A stretch of DNA of 64,000 bases from the NCBI RefSeq assembly GCF_032461945.1, contig NZ_JAWCUD010000005.1, forward strand, positions 124,001-188,000, written 5' to 3'. The translations under genes were made by a program, and so were the position numbers. The notes under the pieces were generated by a model. It ran no database searches and was not told where the DNA came from. It saw nothing but the letters and a program-made list of their open reading frames with translations. Source of the stretch: Paenibacillus_E violae (GTDB lineage Bacteria > Bacillota > Bacilli > Paenibacillales > NBRC-103111). Each line of letters starts with the position of its first letter. Position 1 is the first letter of the stretch. Of this stretch, positions 26,234-34,629 are shown one piece after another.

Positions 26234-26845
26234 TTAAATCCCCGTCTTCAAACGGTTTCGCCATTTAACTAACAGGATTCCCGCCAGCACAGCGCACACA
26301 CCAATTATCGCATAAATCAAAAATTTCTCTACCCACATGAATATCGCCTGCCACTGTTCACCGAACAGGTATCCGATTCCAAAGAAAACAACGACCCATA
26401 AGGCAGAACCTGTGAAAGCATACATTGCAAAAACCCGGAATGGAATGCGAATGATGCCTACAAAGTAGAAAATAAACTGCCTGATCCCGGGTAAAAAGAA
26501 GCTGAAAAGCAGCACTTTATTGCCAAACTTTTCGTAGTAGCTCCGTGTCTTGTCCAAATGGCTGGGCTTCAGGAACAGCAGTTTGCCAAAACGCTCGATA
26601 ATCGGCATCCCCAGCTTGTACCCAATCCAATAGGTAATCGACATACCGATGATCGAACCGACCCAGGCGGAGATCATCGCCGGCGCCCATCTCAGCACCC
26701 CTTTATAAGATAAATACCCTGTATAGGTCATGGTTGTATTGCCGGGAGGGATCGGAAGCGCGATGACGTCAAGCGGCAGCCCGAGCAGCAGGACCAAGTA
26801 ACCGTATTGGGCAAATAGTTGTTCGATTAACCCTAGAAATTTCAC
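26234..26845 (-). CDS. DedA-family membrane protein
   Basis: A 203-residue SNARE-associated/DedA (VTT domain) protein with about five hydrophobic segments, the G-N-T-T-M-T-Y-T-G-Y segment near residue 35 and the family F-x-P-G-x-R-x-F/I motif (FLPGIRQFIFYFVG) near 118-131. DedA proteins translocate undecaprenyl phosphate or phosphatidylethanolamine, some as proton-coupled flippases. It follows alkA by 28 bases on the same strand and may share its transcript. Confidence 0.88.
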   Translation of the reverse strand: MKFLGLIEQLFAQYGYLVLLLGLPLDVIALPIPPGNTTMTYTGYLSYKGVLRWAPAMISAWVGSIIGMSITYWIGYKLGMPIIERFGKLLFLKPSHLDKTRSYYEKFGNKVLLFSFFLPGIRQFIFYFVGIIRIPFRVFAMYAFTGSALWVVVFFGIGYLFGEQWQAIFMWVEKFLIYAIIGVCAVLAGILLVKWRNRLKTGI

Positions 26846-26873
26846 TGTGAGTTCGCTCCTTCATTCTCATGCT

Positions 26874-27815
26874 CTAATAGAGGACACGCCATAGATAAAA
26901 GGTAGCATAAGCCTCCCAGCCTTTCCAGTTTTCAGCAAGCTGGCGAATTTGGGGGAGTGTCGGCTTCTCGTCTAAGCCAAGCACATGCTTCAGCGCGTTA
27001 TGCAAACCGACATCCGCAATCGGGAAAGCGGCGGCGTTGCGCAAACAGCGCATAAGGACATAATTGGCCGTCCAAGGGCCGATGCCACGAATGCTCAGCA
27101 GTTCTTTCTCGATAGCCGCAAAATCGTTCATCTCCAGCAGCTGTTCCTTGGCCAGCCGGCCTTCGGCCATCATCTGGGCAACGCCGATTAAGTACTCGGC
27201 CTTTTTACCCGTGAATTGCAGTGCAGTCAAGGCTTCCGGTGCAAGCCCGGCAATCCGCTCAGGCGCAGGGAACGCCCAATACGTTCGTCCTTGCCAGTCC
27301 AGCCGGGTACCGAAGGCTTCCACGAGGCGTCTTTTGAGTGTATAGGCAAAAGTAAGGTTGATTTGCTGTCCCATAATCCCCCAGCTCATCGCTTCGAACA
27401 GATCCGGAATTCCCAGCAGGCGAAGCCCGCAAAAATCCTTAGTGACTTGGCCGAGTAGAGGATCGTGTCCAGCCAGCTCATAGAACGGAGCAAGGTCTGT
27501 GCTGAGATCAAACCACTCCCACACATAACGGGCGACATTTTCAAGAAGAGCTGGAGTTACAGAGGTATCGGCGCTGGATAGAATACGAATGCGAAGCTGT
27601 AAGTTATCCTCACTGTGTACAGCGATCAGCACACGGTTATCCCCAACGAGAAGCAGCTTATAAATATCTGAGTTATCCACATGGAATAAGCATTCATTGG
27701 TGGAGCGGGTCAAATAGCCAAGATTTTGCTCATATTGAAAAGGTTCAGGCAGTGGCAGTGTGAAAGAGCTTGTCTGCTCGCTCCATGTAAGAAGGGAAGG
27801 GTCAAAAGACGGCAT
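26874..27815 (-). CDS. alkA: DNA-3-methyladenine glycosylase AlkA
   Basis: A 313-residue HhH-GPD glycosylase. The hairpin-helix-hairpin and catalytic segment (SIRGIGPWTANYVLMRC, then A-F-P-I-A-D-V-G with the catalytic Asp) lies near residues 240-268, after an AlkA N-terminal domain. It removes alkylated purines from DNA. It is divergent from adaA, the same gene arrangement known for the Bacillus subtilis adaptive response (alkA opposite adaAB), which supports the assignment. Confidence 0.88.
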   Translation of the reverse strand: MPSFDPSLLTWSEQTSSFTLPLPEPFQYEQNLGYLTRSTNECLFHVDNSDIYKLLLVGDNRVLIAVHSEDNLQLRIRILSSADTSVTPALLENVARYVWEWFDLSTDLAPFYELAGHDPLLGQVTKDFCGLRLLGIPDLFEAMSWGIMGQQINLTFAYTLKRRLVEAFGTRLDWQGRTYWAFPAPERIAGLAPEALTALQFTGKKAEYLIGVAQMMAEGRLAKEQLLEMNDFAAIEKELLSIRGIGPWTANYVLMRCLRNAAAFPIADVGLHNALKHVLGLDEKPTLPQIRQLAENWKGWEAYATFYLWRVLY

Positions 27816-27904
27816 AAGTCATTTCTCCTATAATCGGTTAGTTGGACTAGCTCTATTATCGCTGAAGGCGGCTTTCGTAATCTTGCTTTCTCATCTCGCG
27901 TCCC

Positions 27905-27933
27905 TTACAAGAGAGGACCCGTTTGGGTATACT
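27905..27933 (+). promoter_or_regulatory. sigma-A promoter of adaA
   Basis: TTACAA, 17-bp spacer, TATACT, about 30 bases before the ribosome site. AdaA methylated at its phosphotriester-acceptor Cys is expected to activate this region. Confidence 0.65.
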
Positions 27934-27969
27934 GAGCTAGTAGAGGGAAGGCACGGGAGGAGCGAAGCC

Positions 27970-28515
27970 ATGCAAGACAGGTATTGGCAAGCTATTATTG
28001 GAAATGATGCGAGTTACGATGGCACATTTTATTATGCGGTCACGACAACAGGTATCTTCTGCAGGCCATCCTGCAAATCGAGGGTGCCGAAGCGGGAAAA
28101 TGTCCGGGTATTTCCTGATCGTCAGACAGCGGTTGCGGAACATTTCCGCCCTTGTAAAAGATGCCGGCCTGATGGCATTCGGCTGCCGGATGAAGAGTGG
28201 GTCGACCTAATAGCCGACTATATCAAGGAAAGTTATACCGAGCCGATTACGCTTTCGGTATTAGCCGAGCAATTCTATGCCAGCGTTTATCATTTGCAAA
28301 GGACATTCAAACGCTTGAAGGGCGTTACGCCTCTCACTTATCTTCAACAACAACGAATTGAAGCAGCTAAGAAGCTTTTAATAGAAACAGATAAGCCTGT
28401 GAATGCCATCGGTGCGCTGGTCGGCGTTGCGAATGCCGCTCATTTTGCCACTGTATTTCAGAAAAAGACGGGTGTCACGCCATCGGAATTTCGTCAGTCT
28501 GGCACTACCATCTAA
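27970..28515 (+). CDS. adaA: AdaA: methylphosphotriester-DNA methyltransferase and activator
   Basis: A 181-residue protein: Ada N-terminal zinc domain with C31, C35, C62 and C65 (F-C-R-P-S-C and P-C-K-R-C), where C31 is the expected methyl acceptor, then an AraC helix-turn-helix domain (about 80-181). It repairs methylphosphotriesters and, once methylated, switches on the adaptive response. The ATG at 27970 has GGAGG nine bases ahead; the longer frame upstream runs antisense through alkA. Next gene 23 bases on. Confidence 0.92.
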   Translation: MQDRYWQAIIGNDASYDGTFYYAVTTTGIFCRPSCKSRVPKRENVRVFPDRQTAVAEHFRPCKRCRPDGIRLPDEEWVDLIADYIKESYTEPITLSVLAEQFYASVYHLQRTFKRLKGVTPLTYLQQQRIEAAKKLLIETDKPVNAIGALVGVANAAHFATVFQKKTGVTPSEFRQSGTTI

Positions 28516-28538
28516 CCATAACCGAGGAGGGTTCTTGG

Positions 28539-29102
28539 ATGCAAACAATAGAAGCGAAGACAGCGGCTAAATCCATATATTGGAGCGTAGTTCGTTTATT
28601 GGATAATCACTTTTTGATCGCGGCAACGGAAGACGGTTTAATTTATTTGCAATATCAAACGGGAGATGCGGAGCGAGGTATCGTTGATGCAGAAGCGTGG
28701 TCCGAATTAACCAAATGGGCTAAACATCGTTTCCCTGATTATGGCTGGATGGAGAATAAGGCCGCATTAGAGCCTTATGTGCAGCAGTTGGAGGAGTATC
28801 TGCGAGGCTCACGCAAAACGTTCACATTGCCGCTGGATCTGCGCGGGACTGATTTTCAACAATCCGTGTGGCGCGCATTAAAAGAAATACCGCATGGTGA
28901 AACGGTCAGTTATTCACAGATGGCTCAGAAGCTGGATAAAGCTAGTGCAGTAAGAGCTGTCGGTACCGCTATTGGCGCTAATCCGGTTCTCATCGTGGTG
29001 CCGTGCCATCGCGTGGTCGGGAAAGATGGCGCGTTAACCGGATATCGCGGTGGATTGGTGAATAAAGAGAAACTGTTGGTTCTGGAAAAGGTCGGGTTGT
29101 AA
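28539..29102 (+). CDS. adaB: AdaB: O6-methylguanine-DNA methyltransferase
   Basis: A 187-residue suicide repair protein with the P-C156-H-R-V active-site motif, and the RAV(G)xAxGxNP helix and Y-R-G-G-L recognition tail. It takes the alkyl group from O6-alkylguanine onto C156. ATG with GAGGAGG ahead. It forms an operon with adaA, as in B. subtilis. Confidence 0.93.
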   Translation: MQTIEAKTAAKSIYWSVVRLLDNHFLIAATEDGLIYLQYQTGDAERGIVDAEAWSELTKWAKHRFPDYGWMENKAALEPYVQQLEEYLRGSRKTFTLPLDLRGTDFQQSVWRALKEIPHGETVSYSQMAQKLDKASAVRAVGTAIGANPVLIVVPCHRVVGKDGALTGYRGGLVNKEKLLVLEKVGL

Positions 29103-29129
29103 GCAGCAGAAAAAGGAGGAGGAGTACGT

Positions 29130-29951
29130 ATGCAGACTGAGGTGAACCACAAGTCAGCGAAGACGCTGCTCACGAAAGCCAGCGGCTTTCTCGAGGGATA
29201 TTCGCATACGCTGAACCCTTATACGGGCTGCGCTTTTGCGTGCTCTTACTGTTACGTGAGACAGATGCCGGTGGCTCTGTTCCGCACGGAGGCTTGGGGC
29301 ACCTGGGTCGATGTGAAGGCCAATGCCGCGGCTCTTCTGGAGAACGAGCTGGCCAAAGCGAAGCGAAAAGGCCCGGTCACGATCTTCATGTCGTCGGCGA
29401 CGGACCCGTACCAGCCGAGCGAGTATAAGGAGCGGATCACCCGCTCGCTCCTGGAGGTGATGTCCGTGCAGCCGCCGGACTTCTTGTTCGTTCAGACCCG
29501 CAGCCCGCTGGTGAAGCGGGACGCGGATTTGTTAGCGCTGCTCGGCGACCGTGTCCGAGTCAGCATGACGGTTGAGACGGACCGCGAGGATGTCCGCCGA
29601 GCGTTCACCCCGTCCGCGCCGCCGATACCGGCGCGGCTGGGGGCACTGCGCGAGCTCGCGGCTCGCGGCATTCCCGTGCAGGCCACGATAGCGCCGGTGC
29701 TGCCGAGCTCGGAGCAGTTCGCCGAGCGGCTCGCGGGCATCGTGGAGCGGGTGTGCATCGACGATTACTTCATGGGCGATGGCAGTGGGGGCAAGCGCAC
29801 GGCACGCATCGGCGTGCGCGCGATCTATGACGCGCAGGGGCTTTCGGACTGGTACAGTCCGGATGCGTACAAGCGCGTGCACGAACAGCTCCTGCGGCAT
29901 TTTCCGCAGGAGCGTGTGTTGGTCAGCCAGCAGGGTTTCCTGCCTGGCTGA
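29130..29951 (+). CDS. radical SAM protein of the SplB-like (Rv2578c) group
   Basis: A 273-residue radical SAM enzyme with C34-x3-C38-x2-C41 (T-G-C-A-F-A-C-S-Y-C-Y) binding the 4Fe-4S cluster, followed by F-M-S-S-A-T-D-P-Y-Q-P. It is related to spore photoproduct lyase but shorter, so the reaction is not certain. The operon position behind adaA-adaB suggests DNA repair (inference). Strikingly GC-rich from about 29400 to 29950. It ends two bases from the convergent AraC gene, with no terminator between. Confidence 0.75.
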   Translation: MQTEVNHKSAKTLLTKASGFLEGYSHTLNPYTGCAFACSYCYVRQMPVALFRTEAWGTWVDVKANAAALLENELAKAKRKGPVTIFMSSATDPYQPSEYKERITRSLLEVMSVQPPDFLFVQTRSPLVKRDADLLALLGDRVRVSMTVETDREDVRRAFTPSAPPIPARLGALRELAARGIPVQATIAPVLPSSEQFAERLAGIVERVCIDDYFMGDGSGGKRTARIGVRAIYDAQGLSDWYSPDAYKRVHEQLLRHFPQERVLVSQQGFLPG

Positions 29952-29953
29952 CG

Positions 29954-30889
29954 TTAATCCGCTTGCGCCAGCAGGGGGGCGACCCCCGTTTGACTGCGCA
30001 TGCGTTGTTTGAATTCTTTGGGCGAGCATTGATTATGCCGCTTGAACAGCTTGTAGAACTGCGCCATATTGAGGATGCCAACCTCAAAACTGACTTCCAT
30101 CATGCTGAGGTCTCCTGTTAGCAGGAGACGCTCGGCTTTTTTAATGCGCTTGTAATTCACGTAATCCACGAAGGATATCCCCATCACTTTTTTGAAATAC
30201 TTAATAAAGTAATGATAGCTTAAATTGAGCAAGGAGCAGACGTCTTCAACCGTAATTCGCTCGCCAAGATGATTGTCGATATAATCTAGCGCCGGGCGCA
30301 AGCGAGCGATGCCTGAATCCTCCGCAAGTGCGGACAGATCACGGTTGTCATTGCGTAACATAAGCAGCAGCAGGTTCTTGATCGCCGCGCTGATGGCAAG
30401 CTCGTAACCAATTTTGCGGGACTGTGACTCTTCGAAAATCTGAAGAATAAGGTCATAAGCGGCTTGCTTCACGGCCGGATTGCTCCGGAAAAGCTCGTTG
30501 AACTGCTCAAGCGGATGCGTCAGCTCCGAGAAACAATGCAGGTAAGGCATTGTACTCAGGTCAAAATGCTGCTTGAGATCAATTTGGAAAACGATCTGCC
30601 GCAAGGGGCCGGCGGAGTATTTGTACGTCCGATGGGGCTGGGAGGAGCCCAACACGATCACATCTCCTGCGGATAACACCGTAAGTTCATGTTTGGTTTG
30701 AATAGCCAGGAGGCCTTCCATGACGACCAGGAACTCAACCTGCTTATGCGAATGCCAAAGCCAAGGCGTTGGGACACCGAAGTGAGCGGAGTCGGAGCCT
30801 AGCTCCCATATTTTTAGGAAAAGCAGCGGGTTCTGATAAATAACTTCTTCATTGACAATTTCGGAGAAAGCACTATGTGCGGATTCCAT
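29954..30889 (-). CDS. AraC-family regulator with N-terminal cupin
   Basis: A 311-residue regulator. Residues about 30-110 form a cupin-like arabinose-binding domain (W-L-W-H-S-H-K-Q-V-E-F). The last 100 hold two AraC helix-turn-helix motifs (ITVEDVCSLLNLSYHYFIKY and MEVSFEVGILNMAQFYKLF). It is divergent from the ThuA gene, sharing a 208-base promoter gap, and most likely controls it. Confidence 0.88.
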   Translation of the reverse strand: MESAHSAFSEIVNEEVIYQNPLLFLKIWELGSDSAHFGVPTPWLWHSHKQVEFLVVMEGLLAIQTKHELTVLSAGDVIVLGSSQPHRTYKYSAGPLRQIVFQIDLKQHFDLSTMPYLHCFSELTHPLEQFNELFRSNPAVKQAAYDLILQIFEESQSRKIGYELAISAAIKNLLLLMLRNDNRDLSALAEDSGIARLRPALDYIDNHLGERITVEDVCSLLNLSYHYFIKYFKKVMGISFVDYVNYKRIKKAERLLLTGDLSMMEVSFEVGILNMAQFYKLFKRHNQCSPKEFKQRMRSQTGVAPLLAQAD

Positions 30890-31097
30890 GTTTTCGTATA
30901 CCTCGCTATAGGGTAGGACATTTTTGAATATGTAAAACGACGTTACAGGTAAGGTTTATCAAGAGAAAGTATAACATTGTTTACTTGCCGAGGACACTAT
31001 TGAATAATAAATAGGCACAATCTTGCCTTTCATTCCGGGAAGGGACGGACTATACTCACATTATGAATGAATACGTTATCTTGGAGGGAATAAGAAG

Positions 31098-31835
31098 ATG
31101 AGTCAAAAGCTGAAAGTAACGGTTTGGAACGAGTACCGTCATGAAAAAGAAAGTGAAATTGTACGCGCCGCCTATCCGGACGGCATTCATACAGCAATTG
31201 GCGAAGGCATTAGCGGGAATGTAGATGTCACTTATGCGACTCTAGACGATGCTGAGCACGGTTTGACCGAAGAGGTTTTGAATAACACCGATGTTCTTAT
31301 CTGGTGGGGACATAAAGCGCATGACCAAGTGCAAGACGAGATCGTAGAGCGCGTTCAAAAACGTGTATGGCAAGGTATGGGGCTAATCGTGCTTCACTCC
31401 GGACACTTCTCCAAAGTGTTCAAGAAGCTGATGGGCACATCCTGTGACCTCAAATGGCGTGAAGCAGACGAAAAAGAGCGTATTTGGGTTGTTGCGCCAG
31501 GCCATCCAATCGTGGAAGGCATTGGGGAGTACATCGATCTTGAAGCTGAGGAAATGTACGGAGAACACTTTGATATCCCGCAGCCGGATGAGTTAATCAT
31601 GGTTTCGTGGTTCGAAGGTGGAGAAGTATTCCGCAGCGGTTGTACGTTTAATCGTGGAAACGGGAAAATTTTCTACTTCCGTCCAGGTCATGAGACTTAC
31701 CGTACTTACTACAATGAGCAAATCCGCCGCGTAATCTCCAATGCGGTTCAGTGGGCTGCTCCGTCCACACGTGAGTATCCGAAATACGGCAATCATAAGC
31801 CGCTTGAAGAAATTAAAGCGAAGGTTAAAGCTTAA
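31098..31835 (+). CDS. ThuA-domain protein
   Basis: A 245-residue ThuA (trehalose utilisation) family protein of the glutamine-amidotransferase-like fold. Visible features are V-L-I-W-W-G-H-K-A-H near 72, G-L-I-V-L-H-S-G-H near 97 and a late G-K-I-F-Y-F-R-P-G-H-E-T. The true activity of the family is unsettled; links are to sugar metabolism, often beside AraC regulators and dehydrogenases. ATG with TTGGAGGGA ahead. Confidence 0.85.
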   Translation: MSQKLKVTVWNEYRHEKESEIVRAAYPDGIHTAIGEGISGNVDVTYATLDDAEHGLTEEVLNNTDVLIWWGHKAHDQVQDEIVERVQKRVWQGMGLIVLHSGHFSKVFKKLMGTSCDLKWREADEKERIWVVAPGHPIVEGIGEYIDLEAEEMYGEHFDIPQPDELIMVSWFEGGEVFRSGCTFNRGNGKIFYFRPGHETYRTYYNEQIRRVISNAVQWAAPSTREYPKYGNHKPLEEIKAKVKA

Positions 31836-31844
31836 ATATGAATC

Positions 31845-31892
31845 GGGGTGCCCACGAGGTCTTTTTGCAGACTCGCAGGGCACCTTTTTTTA
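31845..31892. terminator. terminator between convergent genes
   Basis: GGGTGCCC and GGGCACC with seven T; its tail reaches the stop of the opposing CBO0543 gene. Confidence 0.9.
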
Positions 31893-32396
31893 TTTCCAGA
31901 GTGGGATGTGAAAATAGATGATCAAGAATGTGACCGTTACAACAGAAAAAAGCAGCCCGGCCGCTCGATTCGTATGAAGCAGTCTCATAGCCGCGAACAT
32001 GAAGAAGTAAAAGGCAATCGACCATATAAAGTTCCACCCATGATGGTAAGTGATTCGGTCGTAAGAATACCACAGATATTCAAGCGCCGAAAAACCGATT
32101 ACCCACAGGAAATAGTAAATCACTTGGCGGCGTTTGGCCGCAGGAAAGAAAGTGAGATACAGCAGCGTTGTACTTGGGAGCAGCAGGAAAGTGTTAACAA
32201 GGTCGGCCGTTTTGTGGTTCAGCAACAAATCAGGGTGAAACGACCAGGTCAAGTACTCTCGACACAGGAAATTGTAAAGCAAATTGCAGAAAGAGACAAA
32301 AAGCATAACGTCGTAGTATTTATCCCACTGCTTATAGGCTCGTGAAACAATTGCAGCTATAACGAAAAGTAGATTCGTAATTAAAATCACGTACAA
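31890..32396 (-). CDS. CBO0543-family membrane protein (copy 1)
   Basis: A 168-residue protein with about five transmembrane segments and conserved H-K-T-A-D near residue 62 and W-x-I-x-F-Y-F-F-M near 131, ending Y-F-H-I-P-L-W-K. This is an uncharacterised Firmicutes family, common in spore formers. A paralogue in opposite orientation is at 35658-36206. Its role is unknown. Confidence 0.75.
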   Translation of the reverse strand: MYVILITNLLFVIAAIVSRAYKQWDKYYDVMLFVSFCNLLYNFLCREYLTWSFHPDLLLNHKTADLVNTFLLLPSTTLLYLTFFPAAKRRQVIYYFLWVIGFSALEYLWYSYDRITYHHGWNFIWSIAFYFFMFAAMRLLHTNRAAGLLFSVVTVTFLIIYFHIPLWK

Positions 32397-32467
32397 GGCC
32401 CCTAGTAATGAGTCGTTGATGTAGGGTTAGTTTCTGCAAGAGTGTAAATTTTTACACGTGCTGGGGG

Positions 32468-32650
32468 AAGCAGAACTAGAGGGCGTTATTTTGGCTGTAG
32501 CCATCCGTTTTCCTATTTTGAAGGAACTGGAGGGTCTTATTTCCCATCACCAAGCTGCTTTAATGCCATTATTGGTGAAATAAAGGCTCATAGTTCCTCT
32601 AGATGTGCCAAATAGCGGTTTCTGGAACAAATAGGGGCTCGTAGTTCCTC
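32468..32650. repeat. four-site cassette, GGAACTAC family (copy 2)
   Basis: Sites AGAACTAG (32472), GGAACTGG (32523), ATAGTTCC (32590) and GTAGTTCC (32641), forward-forward-reverse-reverse, dyad centres 32478, 32529, 32591 and 32642: steps 51, 62, 51. It lies in the 668-base gap 32397-33064, which holds no gene. A separate palindrome GTGTAAA-TT-TTTACAC is near 32440. Confidence 0.85.
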
Positions 32651-32755
32651 TGAGTTCTAAAATTCCCGCTATTTCAGCTGAGGGACGCTTCCTAAAGACA
32701 GCAACTTTTGAATAGGGCTATAGAGCACACTGAGCGGAGATTGATTATTGGTAAG

Positions 32756-32940
32756 TAACGCCGAATACTCCTGTTATTTTTACGAATTATATCATTTTTG
32801 TGTTATTAACTGGAATTACTACCGCTAATCCGGTTGAATCAGGTGGTTTTCGCTTGCTGCTGAAGAAATAGAGGTAGTTCTTCCAACTATTTCAATCCCC
32901 AGACAGGCGAGGCACGAAGTAACGGTAGATTTTCCAGTTA
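32756..32940. repeat. four-site cassette, TAAC/GTTA family
   Basis: Four related 21-bp sites starting 32756, 32807, 32869 and 32920; the first two are forward and the last two reverse complements (for example TAACTGGAAT... against ...ATTTTCCAGTTA). Centres 32766, 32817, 32879 and 32930: steps exactly 51, 62, 51. It follows the GGAACTAC cassette but is unrelated in sequence. From 32941 to 33064 I see only low-complexity CTC/GCTC repeats. Confidence 0.75.
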
Positions 32941-33064
32941 TCTCAGCTGAGACACGTTGTTATGCTCATGCCCAGCTTATGTTCCAGCTCCTGCGCCTCC
33001 TTGTGCTCAAGCTTCCGCATCTCCTCGTGCTCAAGCTCCCATTCCCACTCCTGCTAACCTCATA

Positions 33065-34513
33065 CTAGCATTCGCCATCGCTCGCATAACGCCCAGCAAT
33101 AGCGATAAGCCGTCTAACACCATCCCGTAAATGCTCCTCATTCACGAAGGAATAGCTTAAACGGATCCAGGAGCTCATCTCCCTGAGCGGATCGCAGATC
33201 ACGCCAGGTACGAAGGAGACCGATTGCCGGAGGCACTCCTTCAGCAGCTGCTCAACCGGGATATGGTCCGGAAGCTGGATCCATAGGTTGAAGCCACCCT
33301 GTGGGCTAACCCAGCGCCATCCGGTGGAGATTAGCTCCTGCTCTACAATTTCTTTTCGGATCTGCAGAGCAATGCGCAGTTTCTCCAAATGCTGCTGCAT
33401 TCGAGGAGATTCGAAATAATGCAGGAACATTTTCTGATTGACGAGCGGTGTGCCGTTGTCAGCTAATGATTTGGCGGTGATGAGCGATTGGATGACATGC
33501 AGGCCTCCCATGACGGCGCAAATTCGCAGCCCAGGCGCGATATATTTGCTAAAACTGCGGAGATACACGACCCAACCTTCCGTGTCATAGGTCAGCATAG
33601 GCTGAGGAGGAGGTTGGTCCATGTACATCTCGTGAATAGCGTCATCTTCAATCAGCAGACAGCGATAGCGTTCAGCTAGTTCAACGAGCTGCTTGCGCTG
33701 TGCGGACGGAACCGTATACCCGGTAGGATTATGAAAGGTAGGATTCATATAAAACAGCCGTGGTTTATGCTTCTCCATAAGCTTCTCGAGTTTCACCAGA
33801 TCATAGCCGTCCGGGTTGATCTCGACAGGAATAAACCGCGCCCCCTGCTGGCGGAAAATATCAAGCGCTGCACTATACGTCGGCCGCTCAACCAAGATCG
33901 GATCCATGGGGCGGATATAGATCCGGGAGATGAGGTCGATGGCCTGCTGACCGCCTGTGGTAATCAAAAGATCGCTTGCGGCGAGCTGGAGGTTATGATG
34001 CCGAACCATGTAACGGCAGAGATACTCACGAAGCTCCTCATCCCCTTGTGCGTTGGAGTAGGTGCCCATGAGCTTAGGATAAATGTCGAAAACCTTTTTC
34101 ACATGTTCGGACAAAAAAAGATTCGGCAGCAAGTTGGGATCGATCAAAGCTTGCGAGAATTGGTATGTGACAGGGATTTGCTGGATTTCTGACAGCGAGT
34201 TTTTTAAAGCGCTGGACGTTGTGAATGAACGGCCTTTTTCCGCATGCTCCGTCGGGGATTGCTCCTCCGTCTTGCAAGGACTTACGTAATAACCGGATTT
34301 CTCTTTGACGTAAACTTTCTGATGCTGCTTCAGCAGCTGATAAGCACGAAAAACGGTCAGCCTATGCACCTGCAGCTCTTCGGCAAGACGCCGGATGGAG
34401 GGGAGCTTGTCATGGGCTTGCCACTCGCCGCGATCCATGCGGGTAACCATATACTCATAAGCTTGCCTGAAAAGCAGATTAGCTTCTTTTCCAGATGTTC
34501 CTGGCGTCTTCAT
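33065..34513 (-). CDS. MocR-type regulator (GntR helix-turn-helix plus aminotransferase domain)
   Basis: A 482-residue fusion: GntR winged helix (about 12-80, PSIRRLAEELQVHRLTVFRA) and a class I aminotransferase-fold domain (about 115-475) with the PLP-lysine segment S-F-S-K-Y near residue 320 and D-D-A-I-H-E earlier. MocR proteins use PLP or an aldimine as effector. It is divergent from an EamA exporter which it probably controls; see the shared TATGATACA motif. Confidence 0.9.
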   Translation of the reverse strand: MKTPGTSGKEANLLFRQAYEYMVTRMDRGEWQAHDKLPSIRRLAEELQVHRLTVFRAYQLLKQHQKVYVKEKSGYYVSPCKTEEQSPTEHAEKGRSFTTSSALKNSLSEIQQIPVTYQFSQALIDPNLLPNLFLSEHVKKVFDIYPKLMGTYSNAQGDEELREYLCRYMVRHHNLQLAASDLLITTGGQQAIDLISRIYIRPMDPILVERPTYSAALDIFRQQGARFIPVEINPDGYDLVKLEKLMEKHKPRLFYMNPTFHNPTGYTVPSAQRKQLVELAERYRCLLIEDDAIHEMYMDQPPPQPMLTYDTEGWVVYLRSFSKYIAPGLRICAVMGGLHVIQSLITAKSLADNGTPLVNQKMFLHYFESPRMQQHLEKLRIALQIRKEIVEQELISTGWRWVSPQGGFNLWIQLPDHIPVEQLLKECLRQSVSFVPGVICDPLREMSSWIRLSYSFVNEEHLRDGVRRLIAIAGRYASDGEC

Positions 34514-34537
34514 CCGATTTTCCCCCTCTGTTTACTC

Positions 34538-34612
34538 TATGATACAACAATCATTAGAAAACTGTTCTAGTGTTACACATCTGATCTGTTGCTTACCTAG
34601 TATGATACATAC
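34538..34612. promoter_or_regulatory. divergent promoter region with TATGATACA repeats
   Basis: TATGATACA occurs at 34538-34546 and 34601-34609; the second is inside a perfect palindrome GTATG-ATA-CATAC (34600-34612). Direct repeats at both promoters fit MocR-type binding (inference). Confidence 0.5.
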
Positions 34613-34629
34613 CAAGAGGGGGAACAGTC

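Noticed and set aside
29889..29912. Perfect 9-bp hairpin CTCCTGCGG...CCGCAGGAG
   Set aside because: Inside the radical SAM gene, without a T-run; unlikely to be a terminator.
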